A stretch of DNA of 64,000 bases from Acinetobacter pollinis (GCF_015627175.1 NZ_VTDQ01000005.1:47085-111084), one strand, 5' to 3'. Positions 52,343-62,578 are shown, numbered from the stretch's first letter. The notes: generated by a model not told the origin, from the letters alone. A program made the numbers and translations.

Positions 52343-54352
52343 CTAAAACTTCATTTGCAATCTTAACCAATAATTTCGACCAATATTGTTTATTTGCTCT
52401 GTTCCAATATTGCCCGCACTTGCGGCGCCTAATTTATTAAGATGCTCAGAGTAGCTTCGGTTAAGTACATTATCTATACCTAATGCCAAATTGAGATCTG
52501 TTGTCATTTGATACGTACCATTCAGGGAAAGAATACCAAAACCTCTACTCTCACCTAAATCATAACCCACAACATTTCCTTCATTTTTACTATAGCGATG
52601 TTGTGGAGCAACCAATCGCCATAAGGCACCTAGACTGTACTTATCAGTAACATAATTAAGGTTTATACGTGCTTCAAACGGCGCTATTTGTGGTAATGCT
52701 CGATCATTGGTTGTGTTTTCTCCCCAAGCATACATACCACTTACATCAAATTGCAGATGATCAGTAACCGCATAGCCTAACCCCAATTCTCCACCCGCAA
52801 TTTGTGCATCGACATTGTTAACACTCCGATTGGGTGCATAACGCATTAAAATAAAATCATTCACCTGTCCAACATAGGCAGAAGCCCAGTGTGATAAGGC
52901 GCCATGTTTATATTGATACCCTACATCAATCTGTGTTGTCTTTTCTGTTTTCACACCATTAAAAACATCTTTTGAACCAGTTGTATCTAACATCATTGGA
53001 GAGAATATTTCCCAATAATCTGGCATGCGCTGTACATGACCTATACCAATATAAGTCTTTGCATTGAGTTCAGGATACTCACTCTCTAAACGTAAAAAAC
53101 CACTTGGCAGAACAGCGTTTCGCGTTTGATTAAATATTTTAGTTCTAGTACGGAAGTCTTGAACTTGTACGGCATCAAATCTAATACCAGATACAAGCTT
53201 TTGGTGAGCTGTAATGTCGTATGTTGCTTCGGAGAATGCACCATAGGACTCAAAAGTCATATTTTTTTGTCTCGGTAAGCTTGTGTACTTCAACCCACCA
53301 CGGCTTGTATGTGTATTATGCTGACTGTCAACGCCAGTAACTATGCTTAAACGATCCGTCCAAATAGTGGTCAACTCCAAACGACTATTTAATGTTTCAC
53401 GTGCAACATTCGATAGCATTTTCATTCCTGTAATAGGACGCATACGATAGTTATCCATGACATGATCATTAAAGTTGTAGTTCACTTGTGTATCAATTTT
53501 TTGAATAAAACGATTAATATTCTTTTTCTGAACACGTAAACCTAAACTTTCTCTACCGAACTTCGTCCCATCCATACCACGGCCTGCATATGCCACTTCA
53601 CCATCGGTACGGCCTGCAGTTGCTTCTATCCACGTATTATCATTAGGTGTCCAACCTGCTGCTAAATCAGTATTCCACTTCTCCCAATTTGAATGTACTG
53701 ATTTTCCATTACCATCTTTATAATTATTTGAAATCGACCTATTTGCATTTACCCTTAAATATTTTGTGCTGTCTCCAATTGCTAGATCTAAATTATGATC
53801 CCATCGACCAAAAGAACCCACCACTGTACTTACCTGACCTTCCATATTTTTACCTTCGGATAAATGTACAGGGCCACGTTCAAACATAACCGTTGCTGCT
53901 GATCCGGGATTGGCAAAACGAACTGTTTGAGGGCCTTTGACGACAATAATTTTGTCAAAGCTTTCTGGTGAAATATACGAAGTAGGTGAATCCATACGAC
54001 CACCACATGCTCCTAGATTTTCAGAACCGTTGATGAGCATTTTTATTCTCGAACCAAACATTCCTCTAAATGTCACATCACTATTTGCCATACCTGAACT
54101 TTTAACTGCATTAAAACCCATAATGCTTTGTAAATAAGAGGCACCATCTATTGCAGGAATAGGTTGCACAGGCTGCTTAGGATCTTTTATGACGACCAAA
54201 CCATGAGATTCGTTGCCTTGTTGTGCTGTGAGTACGATGGGAACTAAATGATAAGGTGTGTCCGATGCTGTTTCTGCCAAAGTGTAATTAGAATAAAGCG
54301 CAAAAGAGATCGCTACAGTCAATCGCTGTATAAAAAATTTTGAATTCAACAT
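52343..54352 (-). CDS. oprC: TonB-dependent copper receptor, OprC/NosA type
   Basis: An outer-membrane receptor of about 669 residues. The signal peptide ends after NYTLAE, and the barrel ends in WLRLQMKF. The plug has SIMGFNAVKSSGMANSDVTF followed by GACGGRMDSPTSYISPE. The Cys-x-x-x-Met pair in CGGRM is the copper-binding element known from Pseudomonas OprC, so copper is the likely cargo. I start at ATG 54352 with GAGATAG upstream; the frame opens 16 codons earlier. The DUF2946 gene upstream strengthens the copper call. Confidence 0.88.
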   Translation of the reverse strand: MLNSKFFIQRLTVAISFALYSNYTLAETASDTPYHLVPIVLTAQQGNESHGLVVIKDPKQPVQPIPAIDGASYLQSIMGFNAVKSSGMANSDVTFRGMFGSRIKMLINGSENLGACGGRMDSPTSYISPESFDKIIVVKGPQTVRFANPGSAATVMFERGPVHLSEGKNMEGQVSTVVGSFGRWDHNLDLAIGDSTKYLRVNANRSISNNYKDGNGKSVHSNWEKWNTDLAAGWTPNDNTWIEATAGRTDGEVAYAGRGMDGTKFGRESLGLRVQKKNINRFIQKIDTQVNYNFNDHVMDNYRMRPITGMKMLSNVARETLNSRLELTTIWTDRLSIVTGVDSQHNTHTSRGGLKYTSLPRQKNMTFESYGAFSEATYDITAHQKLVSGIRFDAVQVQDFRTRTKIFNQTRNAVLPSGFLRLESEYPELNAKTYIGIGHVQRMPDYWEIFSPMMLDTTGSKDVFNGVKTEKTTQIDVGYQYKHGALSHWASAYVGQVNDFILMRYAPNRSVNNVDAQIAGGELGLGYAVTDHLQFDVSGMYAWGENTTNDRALPQIAPFEARINLNYVTDKYSLGALWRLVAPQHRYSKNEGNVVGYDLGESRGFGILSLNGTYQMTTDLNLALGIDNVLNRSYSEHLNKLGAASAGNIGTEQINNIGRNYWLRLQMKF

Positions 54353-54425
54353 ATCTATCTCAAATTTTAGATAAAACAGTGCTATAGGTATTAAAAACAC
54401 CTATTAAAGTTAAGTTTTCTAGAAT

Positions 54426-54839
54426 TTAAGCAATAGATGGTGGCGCTCGCCCTTGAGGGATTAAAAATAGTCGCTGTAATACAAAATAGATATGCTGAAA
54501 CGCTTGAGCAAAGGCCAATAACCGAATATTCAGACGTTCGAAGACCTCATCAATACCTAAATCTATAAATGGAATAATATGATTATATACTGTACAAAAT
54601 GGACATTGATGAGCAGCATCATGGTGCATTGTTTGAGGATGTTCAGACATCTGCATCGATTTCATATCATGCATATGATGATGTTCTTCACTCGGGCTAT
54701 TTGAAGCCAGAGCGGTTGTGATTTGCTCACACACTAATGCAACCTGATATTGCTGAGGCAAAAAAGGCTGTAAAAAAACGGCAAGTTGTAAGATGATTGC
54801 ACCTAATGAAAGGGCTAAACCAGACTTAAACAAGAACAT
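54426..54839 (-). CDS. DUF2946-family protein, His/Met-rich, copper-linked
   Basis: A 137-residue membrane-associated protein. The hydrophobic N-terminus (about 5-30) is followed by a His/Met-rich stretch (HHHMHDMKSMQMSEHPQTM), then HQCPFCTVYNH with a CxxC pair. The end QGRAPPSIA is the DUF2946 tail. His, Met and Cys clusters suit copper binding in the periplasm. ATG 54839 is preceded by an in-frame GTG. It is the first gene of the two-gene unit with oprC, about 70 bp apart. Confidence 0.82.
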   Translation of the reverse strand: MFLFKSGLALSLGAIILQLAVFLQPFLPQQYQVALVCEQITTALASNSPSEEHHHMHDMKSMQMSEHPQTMHHDAAHQCPFCTVYNHIIPFIDLGIDEVFERLNIRLLAFAQAFQHIYFVLQRLFLIPQGRAPPSIA

Positions 54840-54962
54840 CACTTAAGCAAAATAATTACGAAAATAATAGCATATTTTAGAATATATAATTTAGAAAAAT
54901 TGGTATTTTTTATTATTTTTCGAATAGTTACTGATTTTAAAAAATTTTATTTATCAGCAAAT

Positions 54963-54994
54963 AAAGAGGAATACGTATTTTAAATACGTACTCC
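54963..54994 (-). terminator. Terminator of the FhuA-like receptor gene
   Basis: TACGTATTT/AAATACGTA arms (54972-54990), followed on the minus strand by TCCTCTTTATTT. Confidence 0.65.
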
Positions 54995-55008
54995 CCCATA
55001 CCCATCAC

Positions 55009-57126
55009 TTAGAACTGATAATTCATTGTTAAAAATACTTCACGAGGGTTACCTGGCGTCACCCAAAGATCTTTTAAGCTAGAGCTATAATAAGTCGTAT
55101 TGAATGCATTATTTAATGTCATTTGGAAACGCAATTTATCGTTTACTTGATAATAACTATTTAGATTAACTAGGGTATATGCAGGTAACTCAAAACCATC
55201 ATCTGCGACATTCCCAGAACGGGCAGAAACATACTGAATATTGCCCCCTAAACCAACTTTCTGTGAACCAGACTGCCACACATCATACATCGCAAGTAAA
55301 TTTGCTGTGTGCTTAGGTGTATTCAATAAACGTGCACCTTGTCGAATACCCTGAGATACATCTCCTTTCATTACTGAAGCATCAATGTATGTATATGCAA
55401 GTTTAAGATTCAATGCATCAGTCGGTTGAGCTGTTAAATCAAATTCAATACCTCGACTACGCTCCTCTCCCGTCGTAATCATATAAGTACTGTTATTCGT
55501 ATCAGTTCTTGCTACATTTTCTTTTTCCACGTGGAACACCGACATACTCGATGTTAAGCGATCTTCTAATAATTTCGTTTTAAAGCCGACCTCATACGTC
55601 CATGCTTTTTCAGGATCTAAAGGCTGATTCTGAATATTTAAACCTGAATTTAAGTGAAAAGATTGTCCCGCCCCTGCAAAAATAGAAAACTGATCGTTAA
55701 TAAGATAATTTGTCGCAAACTTAGGACTAAAATGATTAAAATTTCTAGAGCCTGAAATATTTTGTGATGACTCACGATATGATTGTTTGTAAAGGTCAAA
55801 TCGTCCCCCTAGCGTTACAGACCATTGATCTGTAAATTCCATCATATCACTTACTGAAAGCCCCACATTGGTTTGTTTTTCTACTGGGCTAAACGCTGGT
55901 TTAACTGCTGGTGAAGCATGTCCATAAATAGGGTTATAAATATTGACAATATCTAATGAGTTTGTACCTTTTACACGATATCTCTGTAAGTTATTTACAA
56001 TGTCTAAATAACTTGCTGTCGTTCCAATAACTACTTGGTTTGGAATCCCCCAAACATTAAATCTACCTAATAGATCATGGTTAAATAAATAGCTTGTGGT
56101 TTTATAATCACGATAACGGCGCTCTCGGTTTAAATCTCCTTGACTATTTAACAATTGATATGCTTCTGAGGAGAATCCTTTCCAGTCATTCTCTTTATAA
56201 TTCAATGCCATTTGACTGGTCCATTGATCATTCCAAACTTGCTTGATACGTACCTGCTGTAAATAGTCTTTCATGTTCATCAGACCATCTGATTTTTCAC
56301 CTAAAAAGCGACTATTTGGAATAACACCCAATTGTTTGTTTTTAGCAAGTACACCACGATCAAATAGACTGCGTGTCACAGAATATTCACTATCATAATC
56401 AATTTGTGTTTGATCAGAAGGCTGCCAAGTTAACTGTGGTGCGACAAATAATCGATTATTTTTTATATCATCACGGAAGCTATGGTTGTTTTCATAAGAC
56501 ACTCCCAAACGATATGCAATTGTATCTGTAAGTGCATTTGTACTGTCTATTGCCGCACGATACTGGTCATACGAGCCACCTCTGAGTTCAAGATGATGCT
56601 CTGGTTCAAACTTAGGTTTTTTAGTAATAATATTTAATGTACCACCTGGATCTCCTGCACCATACATTGCAGCAGCAGGCCCTTTAAGAAATTCGACCTG
56701 CTCAATATTTACCATATCTTTTGCAGCACTAAGCCCTAGATTTGAAAGAATACCGTTTCGTAGACTAGATGCACCAATGGTTTGATCTGTATTAAAACCA
56801 CGAATTGAATAATTGTCCCATAATCCACCCATTGGATTTAATGCAGAGACACCACTGACTACAGATAAAGTATCACTAATGCGTTGAGCATTAATATCCT
56901 TTAAAACATTTTGACTTACTACATCAACCTTTTGAGAAGACTTCATAGGGTCTACATCAAACTTCGTTGCTACAGATGACTTTTTCCCTAAATAAGGAAG
57001 TGTAGTGTCTTTTGATGAAACTTTTATGGTAGAGAGCGTTTCAACTGCATTTTGCTCTTGTGCATTAGAAATTGTACTGACAAATAAAAGAGATAAAGGA
57101 ACAACCCCAAGAGAAAAAATCTTCAT
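55009..57126 (-). CDS. TonB-dependent siderophore receptor, FhuA-like
   Basis: An outer-membrane receptor of about 705 residues. The signal peptide is KIFSLGVVPLSLLFVSTISNA. The plug contains RISDTLSVVSGVSAL, YSIRGFNTDQ and VEFLKGPAAAMYGAGDPGGT, followed by LNIITKKP, all typical of the ferrichrome/ferrioxamine receptor family. The barrel ends in LTMNYQF with the usual terminal Phe. The ligand is a siderophore of unknown type. I start at ATG 57126; the frame opens seven codons earlier at a TTG. A 12-bp palindrome lies 28 bp upstream. Confidence 0.9.
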   Translation of the reverse strand: MKIFSLGVVPLSLLFVSTISNAQEQNAVETLSTIKVSSKDTTLPYLGKKSSVATKFDVDPMKSSQKVDVVSQNVLKDINAQRISDTLSVVSGVSALNPMGGLWDNYSIRGFNTDQTIGASSLRNGILSNLGLSAAKDMVNIEQVEFLKGPAAAMYGAGDPGGTLNIITKKPKFEPEHHLELRGGSYDQYRAAIDSTNALTDTIAYRLGVSYENNHSFRDDIKNNRLFVAPQLTWQPSDQTQIDYDSEYSVTRSLFDRGVLAKNKQLGVIPNSRFLGEKSDGLMNMKDYLQQVRIKQVWNDQWTSQMALNYKENDWKGFSSEAYQLLNSQGDLNRERRYRDYKTTSYLFNHDLLGRFNVWGIPNQVVIGTTASYLDIVNNLQRYRVKGTNSLDIVNIYNPIYGHASPAVKPAFSPVEKQTNVGLSVSDMMEFTDQWSVTLGGRFDLYKQSYRESSQNISGSRNFNHFSPKFATNYLINDQFSIFAGAGQSFHLNSGLNIQNQPLDPEKAWTYEVGFKTKLLEDRLTSSMSVFHVEKENVARTDTNNSTYMITTGEERSRGIEFDLTAQPTDALNLKLAYTYIDASVMKGDVSQGIRQGARLLNTPKHTANLLAMYDVWQSGSQKVGLGGNIQYVSARSGNVADDGFELPAYTLVNLNSYYQVNDKLRFQMTLNNAFNTTYYSSSLKDLWVTPGNPREVFLTMNYQF

Positions 57127-57153
57127 GCGACAACAACACTCAAACAAACCGTT

Positions 57154-57165
57154 ATGTTATAACAT
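57154..57165. promoter_or_regulatory. Perfect palindrome upstream of the FhuA-like receptor
   Basis: ATGTTATAACAT is a perfect 12-bp dyad 28 bp upstream of the receptor ATG. Its TGTTATA half resembles half-sites of Zur boxes, but the spacing of a full Zur box is not met. Confidence 0.3.
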
Positions 57166-57644
57166 TATTACATAATAGTTATTCTTGATTTATATTTTCT
57201 AAATATAATTAAGTCATAATCTATACTATTCACTATCTAGCTTATGCTTTTTTGCAAAAAAATAAATATGAATGATATAAAACATGACAAATTCATCTTT
57301 TTTTAATAAAAGTGAAATCCTCATTAAATCTAAATTTGTTAATGTTAAATATTTCTATAAATTTATGCACAGAATATTTGTATAATTTTCACTCATAATT
57401 ATGATAACTATCTGTAACCTACAATACTATATTAATATATTTTATGAATAAATAGACAAGTAAGTATTTTTTTCAGTCCAAACTATTATTCATTTATACC
57501 TTATAAATAAACAAGATAAACTCATTATAAAAATGAATCAAATCAATATTAAATAGAACTTAATTTATTCATATTTTTTTACGATTTATAATTATATAAG
57601 ATATTGTTTTTAAAAGACTATTTAGTAATAAAACTAAAATATTT

Positions 57645-57662
57645 CCGTCATATGAGTGTCAT
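57645..57662 (+). promoter_or_regulatory. Pho box upstream of pstS
   Basis: CCGTCAT (57645-57651) and GTGTCAT (57656-57662) are repeated with an 11-bp period, each matching 6 of 7 bases of CTGTCAT. This is the PhoB-binding layout, 90 bp upstream of pstS. Confidence 0.75.
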
Positions 57663-57751
57663 AAATGTCTCTTAATTTATAGTCAGTTTCGTCTAATACG
57701 CATCTATATTTTTAGCAAATATAGGTTATCAAAACTTGGGGAATCTCATCC

Positions 57752-58783
57752 ATGGCATATCGCACAACAAAACTATTTAAGTCATCATTAATGGCTCTAG
57801 TGGCACCTTTAGCACTTTCAATTTCTGTTGCGCATGCTGCTGAAATCACAGGTGCAGGATCAACTTTTGTTTATCCAGTACTTTCAAAATGGTCTGCGGC
57901 CTACAATACAAAAACAGGCAATAAAGTAAATTACCAGTCTATTGGTTCAGGTGGTGGGATCGCACAAATTAAAGCGGGTACAGTCACATTTGGTGCTTCA
58001 GATATGCCTCTGACTCCTCAAGAATTAAACACTGCTGGTCTAAAACAGTTCCCTGTAATTGTTGGCGGTGTTGTACCTGTCGTAAATATTGAAGGTGTTG
58101 CACCTGGTGCTTTACAACTTACAGGTCCTGTATTGGCAGATATTTTCTTAGGAAAAATTACCAAATGGGATGATCCTGCCATTCAAAAACTTAATCCAAA
58201 ATTAAAACTGCCGAACCAACGTGTTTCTGTTGTTCATCGCTCTGATGGTTCAGGTACAACATTTAACTGGGCTAACTACCTTTCAAAAGTAAGTCCAACA
58301 TGGAAAACAAAAGCTGGTGAAGGTACATCTATTTCTTGGCCAACAGGTGTAGGCGGCAAAGGGAATGAAGGTGTCGCTGCATACGTTAAACAAATTAAAG
58401 GCTCTATTGGCTATGTAGAACTTGCATATGCCTTACAAAACAAAATGAGTTATACCGCTTTACAAAATAAAGCAGGTAAATTTGTTCAACCAAGCACCAA
58501 TACGTTCCAAGCAGCAGCAGCAGGTACAAACTGGAATCAAAACCCAGATTTCTACAATATTATTACCAATGCACCAGGTGAAAACTCTTGGCCAATTACA
58601 GCAACAACATTTGTAATTATGCATAAAGTACCAAAATCTGTGAATGAAAGCCGTGAAGCATTGAACTTTTTCAAATGGTCTTTAGAGAATGGACAAGCAG
58701 ATGCAAAAGCACTTGATTATATTCCTTTACCAAACAACTTAGTGAAGGAAATCGAGGGCTATTGGTCGAAGAACATCAAGTAA
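57752..58783 (+). CDS. pstS: Phosphate-binding periplasmic protein PstS
   Basis: A 343-residue solute-binding protein. The signal peptide ends at VAHAAEI. The mature protein starts with the phosphate loop ITGAGSTFVYPVLSKW. SIGSGGGI, GASDMPL and HRSDGSGTTFNW are the other phosphate-contacting segments. It delivers phosphate to the PstCA-PstB transporter. Expression should be PhoB-dependent through the upstream Pho box. A stem-loop after the gene may make pstS mRNA more abundant than pstCAB. Confidence 0.96.
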   Translation: MAYRTTKLFKSSLMALVAPLALSISVAHAAEITGAGSTFVYPVLSKWSAAYNTKTGNKVNYQSIGSGGGIAQIKAGTVTFGASDMPLTPQELNTAGLKQFPVIVGGVVPVVNIEGVAPGALQLTGPVLADIFLGKITKWDDPAIQKLNPKLKLPNQRVSVVHRSDGSGTTFNWANYLSKVSPTWKTKAGEGTSISWPTGVGGKGNEGVAAYVKQIKGSIGYVELAYALQNKMSYTALQNKAGKFVQPSTNTFQAAAAGTNWNQNPDFYNIITNAPGENSWPITATTFVIMHKVPKSVNESREALNFFKWSLENGQADAKALDYIPLPNNLVKEIEGYWSKNIK

Positions 58784-58803
58784 TTCATGCAAGTTATCTC
58801 CCT

Positions 58804-58840
58804 AAATCCAGCAAATTGATTTGTTGGATTTATTTCTTTT
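58804..58840 (+). terminator. Stem-loop between pstS and pstC (probable partial terminator)
   Basis: 12-bp arms AAATCCAGCAAA/TTTGTTGGATTT (one G-T pair) with a 4-base loop, then ATTTCTTTT. It lies in the only sizeable gap of the operon. Confidence 0.65.
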
Positions 58841-58857
58841 AAAAATGAAGCTCTTCG

Positions 58858-59811
58858 ATGATGAAACAAAATAGTAATACAGATCTAAAAGATCAACGCA
58901 ACGATAAACTTTTTCACTATACCGTCAAAAGCTGTGCTCTTTTTGTTCTTCTGATTATGCTTGCTGCTTCTTTCTCAATGATTTGGGGAGGTAAAGAAGC
59001 ATTTCAAACATTTGGCACCTCATTTGTATGGAACAGCGCATGGGATCCTGTAAGTAAGCAATTTGGCGCTCTTGTCCCTATTTACGGTACATTGGTCACA
59101 TCGTGTATCGCAATGATTATTGCTGTTCCGGTCAGCTTTGGTATTGCAATTTTTATCACTAATCTTGCACCGAATTGGTTAAAAACACCCATATCAACTG
59201 CAATCGAATTATTAGCTGGAATCCCATCCATTATTTACGGTATGTGGGGTCTATTTGTATTTGTACCGTTCATGGCAGACCACGTTTATCCATGGGTAGA
59301 TGAACATATGGGCGCTTTACCTTTGATTGGTCAACTTTTCCAAGGCCCACCTATTGGTCTAGGTATGCTTACTGCAGGTATTGTACTGAGTATTATGATT
59401 ATTCCTTTTGTATCTTCTATTATGCGAGAGGTTTTTTCTACTGTGCCAACACCACTCATTGAATCTGCCTATGCAGTTGGGAACACCACATGGGAAGTCA
59501 TTTGGGATATCGTTTTACCTTATACTCGATCTTCTGTACTTGGTGGTATTTTCTTGGGCTTAGGTCGTGCACTTGGTGAAACCATGGCCGTTACCTTTGT
59601 CCTTGGAAATGCACATCAACTCAGTATTTCTTTACTCCAGCCTGGAAACTCAATCTCTGCAACCATTGCCAATGAATTTACTGAGGCAGATTCAAGTCTC
59701 TACTTATCTTCATTACTGGCATTAGGATTTATCCTATTTGTTGTTACATTCATTGTACTTGCTTTAGCAAGATTCATGTTAGGCCGTTTGGCTCGTCGTG
59801 AGGGAGCATAA
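58858..59811 (+). CDS. pstC: Phosphate ABC transporter permease PstC
   Basis: A 317-residue inner-membrane permease with six or seven helices. The periplasmic loop after helix 1 and the EAA-type coupling motif around [20 protein letters not shown] are typical. [20 protein letters not shown] is the conserved PstC helix. Two ATG codons begin the frame. The stop is followed two bases later by the pstA start. Confidence 0.96.
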   Translation: MMKQNSNTDLKDQRNDKLFHYTVKSCALFVLLIMLAASFSMIWGGKEAFQTFGTSFVWNSAWDPVSKQFGALVPIYGTLVTSCIAMIIAVPVSFGIAIFITNLAPNWLKTPISTAIELLAGIPSIIYGMWGLFVFVPFMADHVYPWVDEHMGALPLIGQLFQGPPIGLGMLTAGIVLSIMIIPFVSSIMREVFSTVPTPLIESAYAVGNTTWEVIWDIVLPYTRSSVLGGIFLGLGRALGETMAVTFVLGNAHQLSISLLQPGNSISATIANEFTEADSSLYLSSLLALGFILFVVTFIVLALARFMLGRLARREGA

Positions 59812-59813
59812 TT

Positions 59814-60656
59814 ATGTCAAATATGCTTTGGAAAACTCGACAAATTAAAAATATTCTTGCAAAAGTTTTCTCACTCATCACTGCAATTATCGGACTCTTT
59901 TGGCTTGTGTGGATTCTATGGACCACTCTCATCAATGGCTTACCTGCACTTAATTTAAATTTAATCACCGCCATGACACCACCACCAGGTGAATCGGGTG
60001 GTCTGCTTAATGCAATTGTCGGTAGCATTATTATGAGTGCTATTGCCATTTTTGTGGGAACACCCGTTGGTATTGCTGCTGGAACATACTTATCTGAATA
60101 TGCACGAGATACAAAACTTGGTTTTTGTATTCGATTCATTAACGATATTTTGCTCTCTGCACCTTCTATAGTAATTGGACTCTTTGTGTATGAGATTATG
60201 GTAAGACGCATGGGACACTTCTCTGCCCTTGCAGGCTCAGTTTCTCTCGCATTCTTGGTTTTACCTGTTGTCGTACGTACCACAGATGAAATGCTACAGC
60301 TTGTACCAAATACCATGAGAGAAGCCGCACAAGCACTCGGTATCCCTCGCTGGAAAATCGTAAATCAAGTGCTATATAGAGCAGCTATGTCAGGCATTAT
60401 CACAGGGGTATTGCTCGCACTGGCACGAATTTTAGGTGAAACAGCACCGCTTTTATTTACTGCACTTAACAATCAATATTGGTCGACAGACATTATGCAA
60501 CCAATGGCAAATGTACCTGTTGTTATTTTCCAATATGCAATGAGCCCTTATGATGACTGGCACGCACTGGCTTGGGCAGGTGCATTGGTTATGATGCTCT
60601 TTGTTCTTATTTTAGGCATCATTTCACGTTCACTCTTAGTGAAAAAGGAGAAATAA
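59814..60656 (+). CDS. pstA: Phosphate ABC transporter permease PstA
   Basis: A 280-residue permease partner of PstC with six helices. [18 protein letters not shown] and the EAA loop [20 protein letters not shown] are family marks. [18 protein letters not shown] near the N-terminus is the conserved PstA first periplasmic stretch. It is tightly packed between pstC and pstB. Confidence 0.96.
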   Translation: MSNMLWKTRQIKNILAKVFSLITAIIGLFWLVWILWTTLINGLPALNLNLITAMTPPPGESGGLLNAIVGSIIMSAIAIFVGTPVGIAAGTYLSEYARDTKLGFCIRFINDILLSAPSIVIGLFVYEIMVRRMGHFSALAGSVSLAFLVLPVVVRTTDEMLQLVPNTMREAAQALGIPRWKIVNQVLYRAAMSGIITGVLLALARILGETAPLLFTALNNQYWSTDIMQPMANVPVVIFQYAMSPYDDWHALAWAGALVMMLFVLILGIISRSLLVKKEK

Positions 60657-60657
60657 G

Positions 60658-61518
60658 ATGGATATTAAAGAAGCCATTCTAGGCAACCCTCATCAATCTA
60701 CCTCTACGCCTCATCATTCAGATATCACACTCGATTTTATGAATAAAACAGCACCTAAACCAGAAAAAGCAAAGTTAGATGTTCGTAATCTAAGCTTTTA
60801 CTATGGCGACACTCAAGCACTTAAAAATATTAATATGGTTATTCCTGAGCATCGTGTGACGGCGCTTATTGGTCCATCAGGCTGTGGGAAATCCACCCTA
60901 TTGCGTATCTTTAATCGTATTTATGATATTTATCCCAAACTACGTGCAGAAGGTGAAATTATTTTCGAAGGGAAAAATATTCTTAAAGACCAAATTTCAA
61001 TTAATCAGCTTCGCGCAAAAATTGGAATGGTCTTTCAAAAACCTGTCCCTTTCCCAATGACAATTTATGAAAACATTGCCTATGCAATCCGTCATTATGA
61101 AAAGCTTTCTAAATCAGACATGAATGATCGTGTAGAAAAAGCGTTACGTGACGGAGCACTTTGGGATGAAGTAAAAGACAAACTGCATAAAAGTGCTTTA
61201 GGTTTATCAGGCGGTCAGCAACAACGATTATGTATTGCACGTGCTGTTGCACTTAAACCAGAGGTTCTCTTATTAGATGAACCCACATCTGCATTAGATC
61301 CAATTTCAACAGCAAAAATTGAGCAACTCATTGAAGAGCTTAAACAACAATACTCTGTTCTTATTGTAACGCATAACATGCAACAAGCAGCCCGTATATC
61401 GGACTATACTGGTTTTATGTTTATGGGTGAATTAATTGAGCTAGATCATTCAAACAATATATTTACTAACCCACAAAAACAACAAACAGAAGACTACATC
61501 ACTGGTCGCTTCGGATAA
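60658..61518 (+). CDS. pstB: Phosphate ABC transporter ATP-binding protein PstB
   Basis: A 286-residue ATPase. Walker A is [12 protein letters not shown], the signature [17 protein letters not shown], and Walker [14 protein letters not shown] with the switch histidine in [13 protein letters not shown]. An extra 35-residue N-terminal segment precedes the ABC core. AGGAG lies 7 bases before the ATG. A terminator follows directly, so phoU is not part of this transcript, unlike the E. coli pst operon. Confidence 0.97.
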   Translation: MDIKEAILGNPHQSTSTPHHSDITLDFMNKTAPKPEKAKLDVRNLSFYYGDTQALKNINMVIPEHRVTALIGPSGCGKSTLLRIFNRIYDIYPKLRAEGEIIFEGKNILKDQISINQLRAKIGMVFQKPVPFPMTIYENIAYAIRHYEKLSKSDMNDRVEKALRDGALWDEVKDKLHKSALGLSGGQQQRLCIARAVALKPEVLLLDEPTSALDPISTAKIEQLIEELKQQYSVLIVTHNMQQAARISDYTGFMFMGELIELDHSNNIFTNPQKQQTEDYITGRFG

Positions 61519-61529
61519 GTACAATTTTC

Positions 61530-61570
61530 AAGGAGAAAGTAAGAAAAATTCTTTCTCCTTTTTTATTTTC
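61530..61570 (+). terminator. Terminator of pstSCAB
   Basis: AAGGAGAAAG/CTTTCTCCTT arms with an 11-base loop and a T-rich tail. Confidence 0.8.
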
Positions 61571-61771
61571 TTATTTGGTCTATCTTATAAACACAATATC
61601 CAATCATCATAAAAGTTATTTCCTCTAATAAAACTTCCCTATTCTCTTGTTTTAAACTTTTATATTTTTCTAATTCCGATTACCTTAGTGATAACCATTC
61701 AAAGTGATTTATTTTGGGCTAGATCCATCTAAGTCACTTACAATAATTATTCAGATGAGGGTAAATTTACA

Positions 61772-62566
61772 TTGGATAGTCAGATCTTAGTGGCTTTTTT
61801 AGTCACAATTATTGCAAGCTTAGCAACCGTCATTGGAGGAGTACTGGTCTGTTTTTTTAAACAGCCTAGTCCTCGATTACTTTCTTTTGGCTTAGCATTT
61901 GCAGCAGGTGCAATGGTTTATATTTCTTTAACGGAAATCTTAAATAAATCAATTGAGTCATTCTCAAATGTCTATCCTGAAAATATAGGCTATAGTTTCG
62001 CAACGTTTGCCTTTTTGGGCGGCCTCGTCTTGGTATTAATTTTAGATAGAGTGATTCCCAATCCTCATGATGGATTAGAAGAAAAATCCTCTCAGGCATT
62101 AAATACAAAACAAATTATGCGAACAGGCTTATTAACTATGTTTGCAATTACAGCACATAACTTACCTGAAGGATTAGCTACTTTTTTTGCAACACTAGAT
62201 AGCCCAACTGTAGGTGCTCCATTGGCATTGGCAATTGCTATACATAATATTCCTGAAGGTATTGCAATTGCACTCCCTGTATATATTGCAACACAAAATA
62301 AACTTTATGCAGTGGCCGCAAGCTTTGTTTCAGGCCTTGCAGAACCCATCGGTGCATTACTCGGATATATCTTTTTAGCCCCTTATTTAAATGATTTGGT
62401 CTATGGTATCGTATTCGGCATTATTGCAGGTGTGATGGTGTACTTAGCTTTAGATGAACTATTACCGACTGCAAAAAAATATGCCAAAGGTCATGAAACT
62501 GTATATGGTTTGGTTATTGGTATGTCAGCTCTAGCTATTAGTTTAGTTGCATTTAAATTTGCATAA
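61772..62566 (+). CDS. zupT: ZIP-family zinc transporter ZupT
   Basis: A 264-residue inner-membrane importer of zinc and other divalent metals with eight helices. The metal sites are in helices 4 and 5: AITAHNLPEGLATFFA and AIAIHNIPEGIAIALPVY (HNLPEG and HNIPEG). LGLAFAAGAMVYISLTEIL-like wording occurs in helix 2. The start is a TTG at 61772, supported by GAGGG 10 bases upstream; no in-frame ATG exists before residue 48. The gene is monocistronic, convergent with the sensor kinase. Confidence 0.92.
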   Translation: MDSQILVAFLVTIIASLATVIGGVLVCFFKQPSPRLLSFGLAFAAGAMVYISLTEILNKSIESFSNVYPENIGYSFATFAFLGGLVLVLILDRVIPNPHDGLEEKSSQALNTKQIMRTGLLTMFAITAHNLPEGLATFFATLDSPTVGAPLALAIAIHNIPEGIAIALPVYIATQNKLYAVAASFVSGLAEPIGALLGYIFLAPYLNDLVYGIVFGIIAGVMVYLALDELLPTAKKYAKGHETVYGLVIGMSALAISLVAFKFA

Positions 62567-62578
62567 ATCAATTTTAAA

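Larger units (their letters stand above)
57127..57751. other. Long AT-rich divergent region between the siderophore receptor and pstS
   Basis: About 625 bases, extremely AT-rich, with no coding frame. The right end holds a Pho box for pstS, and the left end a 12-bp palindrome next to the receptor start. Nothing else definite is seen in the middle. Confidence 0.6.

Noticed and set aside
57394..57412. Fur-like string matching 14 of 19 consensus positions far upstream of the FhuA-like gene
   Set aside because: The mismatches break the central dyad, it is about 270 bp from the start, and chance matches are expected in such AT-rich sequence.
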